Assembly (NCBI RefSeq): GCF_905220415.1
Contig: NC_059541.1
Coordinates: 10,490,501 to 10,554,500, forward strand
DNA from: Colias croceus
Lineage: Eukaryota; Arthropoda; Insecta; Lepidoptera; Pieridae
Length of the DNA: 64,000 nt
Direction: 5' to 3'
In this document: positions 34,701 to 47,700 of the stretch, piece after piece
Position numbering within the stretch: the stretch's first letter is position 1
How the letters are laid out: each line of letters starts with the position of its first letter
Made by a program: the position numbers and the translations under genes
Notes under the pieces: generated by a model
What the model was told of the DNA's origin: nothing
What the model saw: the letters and a program-made list of their open reading frames with translations, nothing else
Database searches by the model: none

Positions 34701-37700
34701 CTTTGCCGTCATGTACACGTAATGTAATAATATAATTTTGCACTTTGATGTCGGTAGCCAGTTCACAGGATCGAGGGGTGGAAAATCACCCGCGGCGCTT
34801 GCTTCCGTAACATCTCTCAATTTCAAAGTCGGGGTGTCGCGTCGGAGGGCGGCACTAACCCAGACTCCAGTTAACAACGCCTTCCCGCTTTGACCTACAA
34901 ACGAAAGCTCTTTCCACCGTGAATACATTTCTTTGCATATACCTTTTAGAGGGACCTGCGTCGCGATTGTAACGCCGTTTTTTATAAAATTGACGGCGTC
35001 AGTGGCTTACTTTGCTCTCCATACGGATCTTTGAATTTTTTACGAGTTCAAGTCGGTTACAGAAGGAATTTCTGAAGGGGTGGATTATGTTAAATGGATT
35101 GATCCCTTAGAAGTTATGATTGACATTACAGCCTTGAGTGAAAAGTTGAATTCTACTTCAGATGCCATAAGCGTATAAATAATAAATATTTATTTTTCTG
35201 TTAACACTTAATTTGTTAATGATGTTCGTGTATAACATACAGTTTAGAAGTGCGGTTAGTCTGAAGTAGGTTTTCCATTTCTAAAGTAGGTACTTGAAGT
35301 GAATATTAAAGGTGCGTGAACAAAAAATGTTGAGTACATTCGGATGTTAGTATCGCCCACAGGTAATCGTTAATTACAACATCACGGCACTTCAATTTAA
35401 ACTCTGCGTTCTAAACATAACAATATTCACTTATGATTAGTAACGGGTCGTTAAGTTTCACAAGTGTGACGGAAAGGGCCAAGTTTTATTCCAAATAAAT
35501 ATGCACAAATATAGGCACTATGTGAATAATCTGATAAAGATGTTTTAAGCATTACAGACGTAATAAAACATTTACTTGATAAATTGTCACAAACCCTAGA
35601 AACAAGAAAGAATAATTCCCCAAACCGGTTTTAGATAGCGCTGTCACCCCAAGACGTGTCTAAATCCATCGCGCACTTCCCTAGCAACATCAGAGAAGCG
35701 TTATAAATTATCCATACACGTAAAATAAGGGGCATACAAAAAGAACAGTGGCCGGAAAGGGACCGCTCGTATACGATAGCGACAATTTACCAATCAATCG
35801 CTCGCTCGTCTAGCATCCCAATTTCCAACCGTGGAGCGCTTCAAGCGCTTTCGTTTCAATGGCTTCGTTTCGCTTTTTACTACTGAAAAATATTTTATTT
35901 AAAAATTTACAATTTGTACAAGATTTTTACAACAAGAGTTATAAGCGTTGACACTAAATCTCACTAAGAGCAGCAGAAAATTGCAATTTTTGGCACAAGG
36001 CCGTCAGAAAATACTCAGTTTAAAAAGCGTTCTTGGACTACTATTTTTATTCAACTGAAACAATGGAAGAATAACTACGCACTAGACACAAAGAACGCGT
36101 TCTTCAAAGAAGTGAACAAAGACTAATGAAAATATACGAAACAGAATGTTCTTATTTCCCGGGCAAGGAGTGGAATTCGCCTCCAAAATATGTGAGGGCG
36201 TTTAGAGATCTAGCTAAAACCGATTAAATGTAGCACGATACCATAGCACACATTTAAATAATTGCATGATGTAACATTTTGGACTATACTATAAGAATAG
36301 CATAAAAAGTTAAAACAATCCATACTAAAAAAAGTTTCATAAAAAACACTAAAGCGCTGTCAAGCAAAAGAGGGCACTTTATATAGGCATTTAACAAATT
36401 TTCCCAATATGAAACAAGCAAAAACAAAGCGGATAGAGCTCTGCAGCGGCAAAAGGGAACAAATAATAGGTCCGCGAGCCACGCACTGCCGTCGATTGGG
36501 CGTCATCGCCGCTGACCCCATTTCGGGAATAACTTACATTTTTACCGACTGCAATGGACAATATTCATGGCAAACGTTTTAGAGATAAATTAGACCAATC
36601 CTTTTTATAATTAACAATGTTTTAACAATATAGGATATAAATCGTCATCGTTGATTTAAATCAGACTATAGACAACAAACGAACAAACGGTTCAATATTG
36701 CTAATCAGAGCAGAAATACATATGAAAATATAGCTACAAACACGGCCTTGCACCTCTAGATTGAAAAAGCCGTGTCCTATAGTGTTACACTTATAATGTA
36801 TACGGGCACGTTTAAATTAATTAGCGGCAACGAGTTAGACTGGATCGGGCTAAGGTTGAACTCATAAATCTTGGAGGCGGCATTAACGCAGAAGGGCAAA
36901 AAGGGCGAAAATCGCGTACCGGCGGCCCCCGCTCGCCCAGATAAACGGATTTAAGGCGTCAGGGGACATTAAGATTTAAATATTCGTTTTGTTTCTTGTC
37001 TTTTGTAACGTGCAGGGTATTCTGGAAAGTGCCGGACGTCGCACGCGTGATAGGGTTCCTATTAGGACCTATTTTAATTACTTACCATCCGCCATAATTT
37101 TTAAAGCTGAGCTTATCCAAGATAATGTCTCATTCGATATATTTACACAGTAATTAGTAACACGGCGTATGTAAGAGTATTTCGAGCGTATATCAGATAT
37201 TATCGATAATGGCAAAGACAGAACTATACATTAGCGTTGCTAGATCAAATCTCGTGTCAATTAGATGGCAAGCGACAACGGGCCCTTCGCTTATCTGTAC
37301 AATGAATGATGATAAAACTCTGCGATCTAACAAATGCATCATAAACTATCAACGATCGGATAAGTTTCAGTGTGATAGGATTACAACAAGATAAATTATA
37401 CAACATCTGTTACTATTTATAAACTGATATTTAAAGATTTTTTGTTCACCACTACCAACTACAGAACCAACATATTTTCTTCGAATTAAAGTTAACGATT
37501 TAATTTATGGTTACGTGTTTTATGTAGCTATATTATATGGTTATTTAGCAAACATCAAATTCATCTCGCGCGGCGGTACCCACGCACGCTGCATTCGCAA
37601 TATTTAACGGTAGACGCTAAACACGGCAGATAAGAATATCCAATAAATCTTAGCTCAATCTTAAAGCTAGACATCAATTAGGGACGTGTTGGAAATATTA

Positions 37701-37893
37701 AACATAGCTGCCTTGGGAATTTATATATTGTAATGCATTTACAGTTTCGTCAATTAAGGAGACAGTGGGAATTTAATCTATCAGTGTCATTTTAATATGT
37801 AGCTATAATGAATCAGTATTTATTTTAGCAAATATTAAACACCTTGCTACATTCCTTTCAAATTCAACTCAGCATCTTTCTTTTTATCTTACA
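31760..37893. other. Non-coding stretch
   Basis: AT-rich with modest GC patches (around 32200-32340 and 33230). No gene or element recognised. A minus-strand ATGGCGGATG|GTAAGT at 37095-37086 was noted but is not supported as an exon. Confidence 0.4.
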
Positions 37894-38087
37894 CTAGCTG
37901 CTCCGCGCGGTTTCACCCCCGTGGCTCCACTCCTGTTGGTCGTAGCGTGATGTTATATAGCCTATAACCTTCCTCGATAAATGTGTTAGATAACACCGAA
38001 AGATTTTTTCAAATCGGACCAGTAATTCCCGAGATTAGCGCGTTCAAACAAACCAACAAACTCTTCAGCTTTATAATATTAGTATAG
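37894..38087 (-). mobile_element. Lep1-like non-autonomous Helitron (type B)
   Basis: The minus-strand reading runs from CTATACTAATATTATAAAGC through TTCGGTGTTATCTAACACAT to CGCGCGGAGCAGCTAG followed by T. A sister copy lies at 44513-44700. No coding capacity. Confidence 0.65.
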
Positions 38088-38563
38088 CTTGAAGCTTAAG
38101 TTTATAGCCGTTTATATCAATATTCATATTTTTAACGTACCCAAATCAGGGTCAAAAACCGTCTAACGGCATAATTCTCACTACCCTCAAGGAGGAACAA
38201 AGACAAAGTATCAAAGCGAGACAAAAAACAGCAAAACGCATCGAGTGCAATTACTAACTATGTATTACGTTTGTCGGTATGAGATAACAGAGCGCCGACA
38301 AAGCTGCGGGTTCCGATCAGGGCTGACACAACGAGATTATTTAAAACATTTATACTAAACATTTCTAGATAATTTACTAATTAACTAGAAATGTTTGAGT
38401 AAATAATTTGTTGTTTAAAATATACGGCCCTACGGGCTACGGCCTACAGTATCTTTATCATATTTGCTATCGGAAGCTATCATATCATTGAGCTAATAGC
38501 TTTGAAATCATTGTGAAATTCTCTGCATGAGATATACCTACATTTTTTCAGTCAAAATTGTTT

Positions 38564-38753
38564 CGACTATAAGTTGTCCTTTTTTTTTATAGTGGGGAAA
38601 TCTTCCAAAGATACCCACTGCCCCCGGGGAAGGAGCCGTGGGTTATGTCGGATTCCTACCGACTAAAACCCCACTGTGTTCCGTCGAGCCGCTTTAATGA
38701 TGGGGCCGCGGGTATTGGTTGGAATTCTTCCGCGACCGACTATAAGTTGTCCT
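38564..38753 (-). mobile_element. Truncated retrotransposon 3' end (LINE or SINE) with 17-bp target duplication
   Basis: The 17-bp CGACTATAAGTTGTCCT occurs at 38564-38580 and again at 38737-38753. The inserted 156 bp begin with a T run on the plus strand, i.e. a poly(A) tail on the minus strand, and are GC-rich unlike the flanks. The structure is that of a 5'-truncated target-primed insertion. The family is not named with confidence; similar tails (TTTTAGTCGGTAGGAATCCG) are seen in lepidopteran non-LTR elements. Confidence 0.75.
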
Positions 38754-39876
38754 AAGCTTTTTCTATTATACATTTTATGCTATCTGCCACCCCTACTCCA
38801 GCGGAAATGTTCTCTCCTCTAGTGCCCTATTTATATTCTGCAAACCGCTATGCGGCACCGATGTGCTCAAATACAGGGATGTCGCTACATAATGATCCCT
38901 TCAACTACCAATTCTATCCTTTGACTAATGGTCTCGTTTGTATAGACAAAAACTTGGCACTTAGGTGGCTTGTGTGTCGTAAGGAAACCATTTAGCTTAT
39001 ATGTATATCTACAGGCTACAGCTGATGATTATAGAAGTGGTTAACGCGAGGTATTTCAACGCGAGGCAAGATTGGAGGTGAGGTGTGCGGGGCCGTTCGC
39101 GTGACACGCGCTCCTCGCGCTCCTCGCGTCGTTTGTTTTTCGTAACGTTAGCGCTATGCCACAGTGTAAAATACTTATATCAAAAGTAAATTGTGATCAA
39201 TTTTTATTATGTAAGCAATGTAAAAGTGTTTGTGTCAGATTGTAAATATAAAAGTAAATAAAGAAATCATTTACAACTTTATAAACTGAGATAAGTAGGT
39301 ACTAGGAATTTATTAATTAGCACAACATAATTATGGAAGTACTTGGTGTAACTAATAAATATTACTTGCTGCTACCAGTAGAAGCTTAGAGTATTATATT
39401 AGAATAGTATAGAGCGCGTGTATTACAATATAACTACAATACTACAACAATCTACAAAAATGGTCTGATATTATTTCTTCGTAAAATTATAAAAAAAAAA
39501 GTTTTATTGAAAAATATAAATATCGCTAATTTCTGAACATTTTCACTCATAACATTTTTATTTATAGTTCTATGACAAAAAGTTACTGGACCAAAATTGT
39601 AGAAAATTTAATTTGCAACAAATAATGTTGACAATTTTTTTTTATCAGATTAATAGTTTAAGAGATATATCATAAAAACCATATTAAGCGCTATTTTTAA
39701 GATGGCGGCCGTGGGACAAGGGTGGCGACCCCACAAACTTGGTGATAGCTTCACACTAACCCCCCCTACACATCAAAAAAATAAAATGCGTCCTCCTAAA
39801 AAACGCAACCCCAAATGTAACTTTTCAATGAACTATAATAACAATGATTATGAACTAACTATTATCATCTATTATA
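38754..39876. other. Non-coding stretch, part possibly an unidentified repeat
   Basis: AT-rich. The part from about 39540 to 39800 (GTTACTGGACCAAAATTGTA and a following AAGATGGCGGCCGTGG) has the look of dispersed repeat sequence, but I cannot assign it. The open frames at 38777 and 39702 have no recognisable domain. Confidence 0.35.
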
Positions 39877-40550
39877 CAGTAAAAGTTCCTTATTCGCGCT
39901 TCCTTTATTCGCGTTTTCACTATTCGGGAATTAAAAAAATGCGACCCAATTTCTATATTCGCGACTAAAAATTTTTTTATTCGCGGATTTAATAAGTACA
40001 TACATAATAATAAAATTATTCCAATAGGTATCTAACACAATATCCTTGTCAAATGGACTAATAAGAAAGTAAAATAGATCTTATTACAAGTTAGCCTAAA
40101 GTACATAATATTATGTTGTTAATTAATGATATCGCCGAGGCCTTTGACCCAAGCCGCCTTTGTCGCAAGCCGCCTTTGCCGCGATTGATGTTTTTGAGAA
40201 TGTAAATAAACAGAATGGAAGCAACCTTATAACTCAATAAATAAAGTATATTTTTAAATGTAGTTCCGTTTATAGTAAAAGCCGCTTTGCGTGTTTTATA
40301 GGTTTCGTCTTTCACATTCGTTACAAAAATAATTGTGATCGAGTAACGTCTACTGCACTCTTCCTAGTTTATAAATTTATAATGTCAACTAAAAAAAATG
40401 AGACACGAAAAAAATCTCAATCGTCACCTAGGAACGTATAACGTAGAACCTATAATCCCATATAATAATTACCATTCCGTATTCACGGTTTCTGTATTCG
40501 AGGCATATATTTTATGGAACATATACCCCGCCAATAAGGAACTTTTACTG
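39877..40550. mobile_element. Pogo/Tigger-like non-autonomous DNA element, TA target duplication
   Basis: The left end CAGTAAAAGTTCCTTATTCG and right end AATAAGGAACTTTTACTG are inverted repeats, each flanked by TA (39875-39876 and 40551-40552). Sub-terminal TATTCGCG motifs recur just inside the left end. TA target and CAGT ends are typical of the pogo branch of Tc1/mariner. The 674-bp interior has no transposase frame. Confidence 0.7.
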
Positions 40551-40713
40551 TAGTGATTAATAATTATTATTAGTCAATAATCATTATTATTTGACTATTA
40601 TCAATTATTTTTTAACAAATAATCATTATTGTTTTTTTCCTTAAAATAAACAACTGTAATTAATAATTATACCCCAAAATTATGCAAATAATACACCAAT
40701 TACGTAATAATAA

Positions 40714-40896
40714 TCCATACTAATATTATAAATGCGAACGTAACTCTGTCTGTCTGTCTGTTACTCAATCACGCCTAAACTACTGAACCAATTTGCATGA
40801 AATTTGGTATAGAGATATTTTGATACCCGAGAAAAGGCATAGGCTACCTTTTATTGCGAAATATGTACCACGGGCGAAGCCGGGGCGGACCACTAG
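40714..40896 (+). mobile_element. Lep1-like non-autonomous Helitron (type A)
   Basis: TCCATACTAATATTATAAAT at the start, (GTCT)n, then GATACCCGAGAAAAGGCATA, and the end CCGGGGCGGACCACTAG followed by T. Nearly identical to the copy at 61697, which suggests both are young. Confidence 0.7.
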
Positions 40897-40899
40897 TAT

Positions 40900-43800
40900 T
40901 ATATATATAAAACAAATTATTATAAACTAAACTCTTATTTCACAGTAACGCAGCTTTTATCGTTTTGAAATAAAAGCATACGAGGTGAAACTTTATGACC
41001 AACTGATATTTTTATTCTGTGGCATCAAGTAACTACGTTTTTATCATATTACTCAATTTACATACTAGTTCTCTTTTCCTGTCCTTTTTTGTGATACTGA
41101 CACTGCTTTCTTCCGAATTTTGTTTGTTTTGTTACCCATTTTCAATAATTTATCTTTACTCAAAACTTAAAATCGAGCGGAGATAATTTGACACAGGTCC
41201 TACGTTAGCAAGCGCCTGATCAGGACTGGCGGGGTAGCGGGCAGCGCGGTTTGTAAAGAAAACGCTGGGCAACGTTAAGTTCTGAGATATAATATGTATT
41301 TAATAATTACAGGGCTTCAGTAGAAAACCAAAATTTAGCACGTTTTCTGCAGTACATCAAAATACATATCCTTATATAAAAATTATTTCCAAAATCAGAA
41401 ATTTCATTAATAAATAATTCGTTTTCGATCTTTATTTTAGCCTATTTTTATGATTTTATATGATCGAACAAAATACACGTGGTTGTGTAACAAATTAGCA
41501 CACTTTTTAGGAAATGTCTTGAAGTGTATTGATTATTTTTTCTAGAAGCGTCATATAATTGCAAATACATGAAAAATTTGATCTTGCAAACCAATTTTAC
41601 TCCGCTTCGCTGAAAGGACTCCCCTTAAGGCGTAAGCATAAAAAGCGAGATGGTCTGGATTTTATTTTCAGCACACAAAATTTTGTTCTCCAACTTGCCC
41701 GTAAAGAAAATTGGTTAGTGGAAATATGAAAAGTGTATGCATGGGACGCGCTGTCTAAGGGAGACGTGACTCAATAACTTATATCAAAACAGCGTATAAT
41801 ATTCTGAGCAACATTCCCAGATCGTGAGTAAGTGAAACAACGCAGGATTTTAGTATTTTAGTAACATTATACAGTTTGATTAGATTGAATTCGCAACTCC
41901 GTCGTTAGCGGCAATAGATTGTCCAAACAAACACCAAATTGGCTGAAATGGCCCACAATTTCGAAATAGATTCGATATCAATTCAATGTTTACTTGCAAC
42001 TTGAGTTATCAGCACTTACCTGCTAAACTACCTGGCTCCGTGGAAGTTTCTAGTAATAAAACTTTATAGTTTGCCCTTCTCTTATCTACTTTTATTACCT
42101 TCGCCTTATTCCCTTCGAAACTTTCAAACTTTATAATGGACGTTGACGCAAAGTTTCATTTTAATATTCTAATTTAATTATCTGTCTGCGCGGTATATTT
42201 TAGACTTGGGAGTTTTAATATGATTATAAATAAGTTTGTGGTTAGATTAGGTTTTAGGTAATACTTATTTTCAAACAAATCTAGTTTTATCCATTCAAAT
42301 GAAGAGACACAGCTGCATTGTGAATAATAATTAATCAACTGATAATGAAGACTTCGAAACAAAATAGTTCAGTCACACAGAGTCAAGATCAAGGTCTCTT
42401 AAATAATTTAAAAGTAGATAACAATACGATAACGTATCCCTTTAAATTAGATAGCGCACACAATCACAACCTTGTTCTCCTAAATCCTTGCTTGACAACT
42501 ATTTTCTGAGTCGAAACTTTTATTTATCGGAAACCTATAAAGTCACTGGAAGATAACAGCTAATGTGGCAGCGGAGTCTCGATTGGAGCTCCATCTATCC
42601 CTGAATTATCAATTCGATCGAGTTGGGTCGTACGGCGTACCCACTTCACGTCAGAATAATGGATTTGTCAACAAGTAACTCGAAACGGTGAATTGAATTA
42701 CGAGGGCCCACGCCGTTTGCACACTTTAAATATGTATTTTATAATTGGATATCCTAGTAGGGTTCGCTTTGTGCTCGAGAGTTTTTCTGCTGTCTGATCA
42801 TATTTTACGTAATGGAAGTAAAGGTTTAGCTAAAGTGGAAGGAAATAATAAATGTAATAGATCCCGTAACAGCTGTTATGCTCATTTGAGGTTCGACGAA
42901 AACACGGATTCGAGTAATTCTACAAACTTATAGCAATTCTTTTGTTGTTCTTTCTTTACACAAAGAACATGCGATATGCTTGTATTTTGTGAATTATTAC
43001 TAGCAAACAAGTGTACGCAGTGGGCACTGAACCACATAAAAACCTTTCAAATACAACATCAATACATATTACGCCACTGTTATTCTAACCGTACCACTGC
43101 ACTCTTATACATATGCATGCGTTATATGTATACCTATAGTTACACATGCACACATGCATGCCGGTTCAAACGAGAGACCGCCCTGTAAGTGAAGGCTGGA
43201 GGCACGTTTAGTACACCTTTGATCTATTCTCGCCTTACCAACTATATATTATATATTTACATTTTATACATTGAAAGTTGAAACTAAAGCATTTTATATC
43301 TTAAAATATTATCTACTTTGGTATTATGAATTAGAGTGCGGCGGTGCATTGATAGTGATAATTATATCGTTTGATTATACTAACAATGATTAAGCCATGA
43401 TTAAGCAAATTAAATCAGAACTTTAATAAAACCGACTTGATGCTAATCGCAATTTATAGGTATTATATTTAACTTTTTATCGATTCAATAAAAAATAGGC
43501 TATTAAGTATTCATACGGGCAATATATACCTATATACCAATATACAGGTCTGTGGTGTAACCCTACCGCCGCCGGCCGGTCCGGCGAACCCATTCCCACG
43601 TCACTGCCCCAACGTACCTGCAAACAAAACAAAAACATTTTACAACTGCACTTTATGTCAATAAAAATAACATTTGAAACATAACAAATTAAAGCCCTCA
43701 TCGACTTTTGGCCCGTTGTAAAAATCAACCGTCAAAATTGAACATTCTTAAAAAAAACATAATATTGAAGCGCATTCGTCTATGTAGTTAGTGTTTCCTT

Positions 43801-44512
43801 ATCAAATATCATGAAAAGAATACCCCTGCCCTTACAACAGTTATCACTTCTGCGTATTTGTTTTATTTAGAAATGTTTTATCTTTAAGCCCGAATATTGC
43901 ACAACTCAATGAAACAATTTAACCAGTCTAGTCTTACTTTTTGTCAAAAATCTCGTGATCTTACGAAAAATTACATGCAAAATCTGAATGAAATAACACA
44001 CGATAGTATACAAATTTGTTTAGAGTGATGTTTTCAATTCGCAAAGCGGCGGCAAATCTCACGGTATGATAATAGCGACCACACGAAGTACCGATAAATG
44101 CTAACAGATAAAGGTGTAACTAGGCGGAATCTTTTTGATACTGTTACGTAAGTTACTCCAAATTCTGCTCGTGTAATTACTGAATGAGTTATCATATTTT
44201 TATAGACATGCTTACGTTGATATCACGATACTTTCGTTGATATTAATACTTAGAATAGTGAGATAGTGACACAATCCGCGGTGATCTTTTTTTGAGCAGA
44301 TAAGTTTTGATGCGAAAAATGTAAAAACCCGGTTTCTATTAATAAAGTAATGGGTTTTTATTATCATAGTATAATGATGATATGTATATTATAGCGATGA
44401 TAATGATTGATAAAGAAATAAAAATCAACTTTATCCAAAATACAATCTAAACTACATTCAACATTTTGTAAGTCACTATAGGTAACAACATCCCTACCCT
44501 ACATATTAGAAA
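40900..44512. other. Non-coding stretch with candidate minus-strand splice signals
   Basis: No protein-coding gene. Two places carry paired splice signals on the jing strand: 42049-42020 (a 30-nt segment between ATTACTAG and CAG|GTAAGT) and 43617 (acceptor fused to donor). The rest is AT-rich and unassigned. Confidence 0.4.
43567..43640 (-). promoter_or_regulatory. Candidate recursive splice site (ratchet point)
   Basis: The minus strand reads ATGTTTTTGTTTTGTTTGCAG|GTACGT with the junction between 43618 and 43617. A pyrimidine tract and CAG acceptor are joined directly to a consensus donor. About 50 bases of GC-rich sequence follow, then GCGGCG|GTAGGG, a possible second donor. In long insect introns such sites allow stepwise intron removal (known for Drosophila). 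The orientation matches jing. No transcript evidence is available here. Confidence 0.4.
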
Positions 44513-44700
44513 CTAGCTTTGCCGCGCGGTTTCATCCGCATTGCTCCGCTCCTGTTGGTATTAGCGTGATGATATATAGCCTTTAGCCTTCCTCGATAAA
44601 TGGACTATCTAACACCGAAAGAATTCAAATCGGACCAGTAGTTCTCGAGATTAGCGATTTCAAACAAACAAACAAACAAACTCTTCAGCTTTATAATATT
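44513..44700 (-). mobile_element. Lep1-like non-autonomous Helitron (type B)
   Basis: Same family as 37894-38087. The minus-strand end is CGCGCGGCAAAGCTAG then T. The 5' end is near AATATTATAAAGCTGAAGAG. A 25-base solo fragment of the 5' end also occurs near 47492-47516. Confidence 0.6.
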
Positions 44701-47700
44701 TTTCTTATTCTTTAAATTATTCTTATTCTCATTCTTTTGATAATAACAATAATAAGTATCCTACTTTTAAGAAATAGCTCTGTATAATTGGCGCATGCTG
44801 TGTTAACCTCTAATTATTTGTTACTTTATCGCAAGAACTATAATATGTTATGTAATATTCATATTTAAGAATCATTGTTAACAATTAATATTGGTTGAGC
44901 TAATAAATAAATAAATAAAAATAAAATAAGTACAGATTAGATTCATAGCTCATTATAATAGCAGCAAGCAGGGAAGTTTCCGTACCATATATGTAATATT
45001 ATGTAGACACGCTACATAGCCAGTGTGAACGTGCTAAAGAGCTTGCATGGAGTGTGGGAGGACTCGTACTGAGGAAGAGGTACGTCCGCTACAACGTGTT
45101 CTCATATTTACAAGCTCTTTAAATACTTTTCTGATTTCTTAATACGGAATATGTTAGACGAGCTACTTAACTTTCTAATGGTATTTTTTATCGATTAAGC
45201 ATTTATCGAATTTTTCAGTTTCATACAATAATATAAATAATTTCACTTTATAATATTAACTTATTAAGTGTTATTTGTACGTCGTAGTTCATGTTCTGTA
45301 CCGTGTGGAATTAGATTTAACTTTAATGATCACTAGCTTGAACAATATATTTTATACCTACAGTTAATAGGACAGGCCATTAACGATTGTTCTCTAGTTT
45401 CTGTCCACTAAGTTCTATAGATTTATGAAATAATCCAAGGTTTATAACAATTTTCACTATATGCCCTGCCAACGCAATTATAGTAGCCAGTATTTAATTT
45501 TACGTCAATACTACTTTGTATATTCTTATCGGTATAAGAGAAAGGCAATATTAACAAGGAATCAGTAAAGTTACAACAAGCTTCTATCTATAATAATTAT
45601 GTTTTACGAACACTAAAATGATCATAACTGGTTATAAACTTTAAATTTGAAATCGAAAACTGTACGTGTACACTAAGCTCATGAATATATATTTATGAAC
45701 ATTAATCTCAACATATTGCTTTTGTAAAGTCCAATAGAGATGTAAAGTTATATTCAAGACTTTATACTGAGTAAAAAGGGGTATTTTTGTAAGTTTAGTC
45801 TTAGTTTAGTTTAGTTGGAAGCATTCGTGTACACTTCTATTGTAAACAGCCCGCGCGACGTTGCCGCACCGCGCTATTCCTCTAACCACCTGGTACCTGA
45901 GACCATGTTTATTGACACTGTTCGCCTTACCAACTTCGATCCTTTCCAAAGAAATGCTTCTCTATATTTAACTTTCCTCGTCAACGAGCTGCTAGACATT
46001 TGACGTGGGTGTATTTGTTTTTGTTAATCTACATCGATTGTACTTTTTAGACGATTGTTATCAATATTATGTTAATTTTAAGGTGTTTTCAATTAAACTA
46101 CAGCAGCATCTTTTGGTAAAAGTAATACGATATTGAGTATTTTTGTATGACTTCTGCATCAAGTCAATCACACAACACCTAATATACTTTTGGAAACATT
46201 CTACAGCCTAACCTACCTATATTTAGAATACATAGAAGAATCTAAACAAGAATTCCAATCTCCCGACGTAGATCGTCAATAATGAAAGTGATCCTCTATC
46301 CTTCGCGGCGAGTCGTCAGCACGCAGCGCGCACACAACCCTGCGACGCCCCAACGAGGGGATAGTTAATCCCCTGTCTATTTCAAACACGTTTTACCTCA
46401 TTCGTTTCGCGTCCAACAAAAAACTTATTAGATTTACTTGCTCGCTCGATCAATACACTGCTTATTGTGATTTGACACTCGCGTTTGGGGGGCAATCTTT
46501 GATGTTTGCAACATGTTAAAAAAGTATATTAGGAGTGTATGTAATCAATAAAACGCATCAGTTCAAAAATAGCTTATTGAAGTTAACATGATTCTGTATT
46601 TTGTATCTATAGTTTTTCTCAAATTGTTTTCAACTTGACAATTAAAGGGATAAAAAAAAATAATAAAAACGGAAAGACGGAACTCTGTAAAACACGAAAA
46701 CCTAAAACTGTATTCAAATTTCAAAGTGCGTATCATTGTACGTAACATAATACTCGAGTCGATACGGATCAAAGACATTCTTAAAAGGATCGTCAAAAAT
46801 GTAATTGAATTAATATTCGCCTGCATAAATACGCTAATTAATTCCCACGCACGCAGCACGCACTGGAGGAGGAACCAGTTTCAAATTGTAATAAGTGCTT
46901 TATATTCCTGATTTTAATTCTACTTTTGTGATGTTCTTAAATATTATGACTTTTAAAGTTATATTAAGATTTGATTGAATTAATAATCTGACATATTTTG
47001 CGACTTAACAAATTTTAAAACATTTCTCATTGAAAAATGGTTGTAATGTGGTTATAAATTATAATAAACGGTTTGAAAAATACAAATCGATAGTAAAAAC
47101 AACTAGAAACCAATAATAAATACATTCTGCTATCAGCCCATTGCGTGCTAAAACGTAGCTTTTACAGCGGACATAATATCTTCATTTGTATGCGATTATA
47201 AATTACAGTTCCAATATCTGTTTACGTCTTAATATTTAATTGCGCTACCGCCGTCTGAACAAAAAGTTATCGTCTTGATGTATAAGCGAGTGATAAATGA
47301 AAATAGTCAGCGAGGGGGGCGCTCTCCCGCGGAGGCTGGCACACATGGCCTTATCGACCCCGGCGCACGGTTAAGTGTTAGGATGTAGCGGGAAATGAAG
47401 CAAACTATGTTAATAAATATTTTACGCATGTATTGGATGAAGAAACGCTTTTAAAATAATAATATGTAAACACGTTGTGAATAATAAATTAACTACACTA
47501 ATATTATAAAGCTGAATACACACAGAACATCCGAGAAATATGTATGCTTTAAATGTAATTAATTAACTGATTCATAACTGTTTTTCTACGCAGTCACTGG
47601 TACTGTTTTAGTGTTCGCTGCACGTATCGCGAAAATACATTGTGTTATTCGTTTAACAATCCAATTTTGTCGAATTTAATTATCATTGCGATACGTGAAG

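Noticed and set aside
37086..37095. ATGGCGGATG|GTAAGT on the minus strand as a tiny first coding exon of jing
   Set aside because: It would leave one base while the exon at 8004 needs two, and no intermediate exon was found. Probably chance.
47492..47516. ACTAATATTATAAAGCTGAA as a Helitron
   Set aside because: Only the 5' end words of type B are present, with no 3' end; at most a small fragment.
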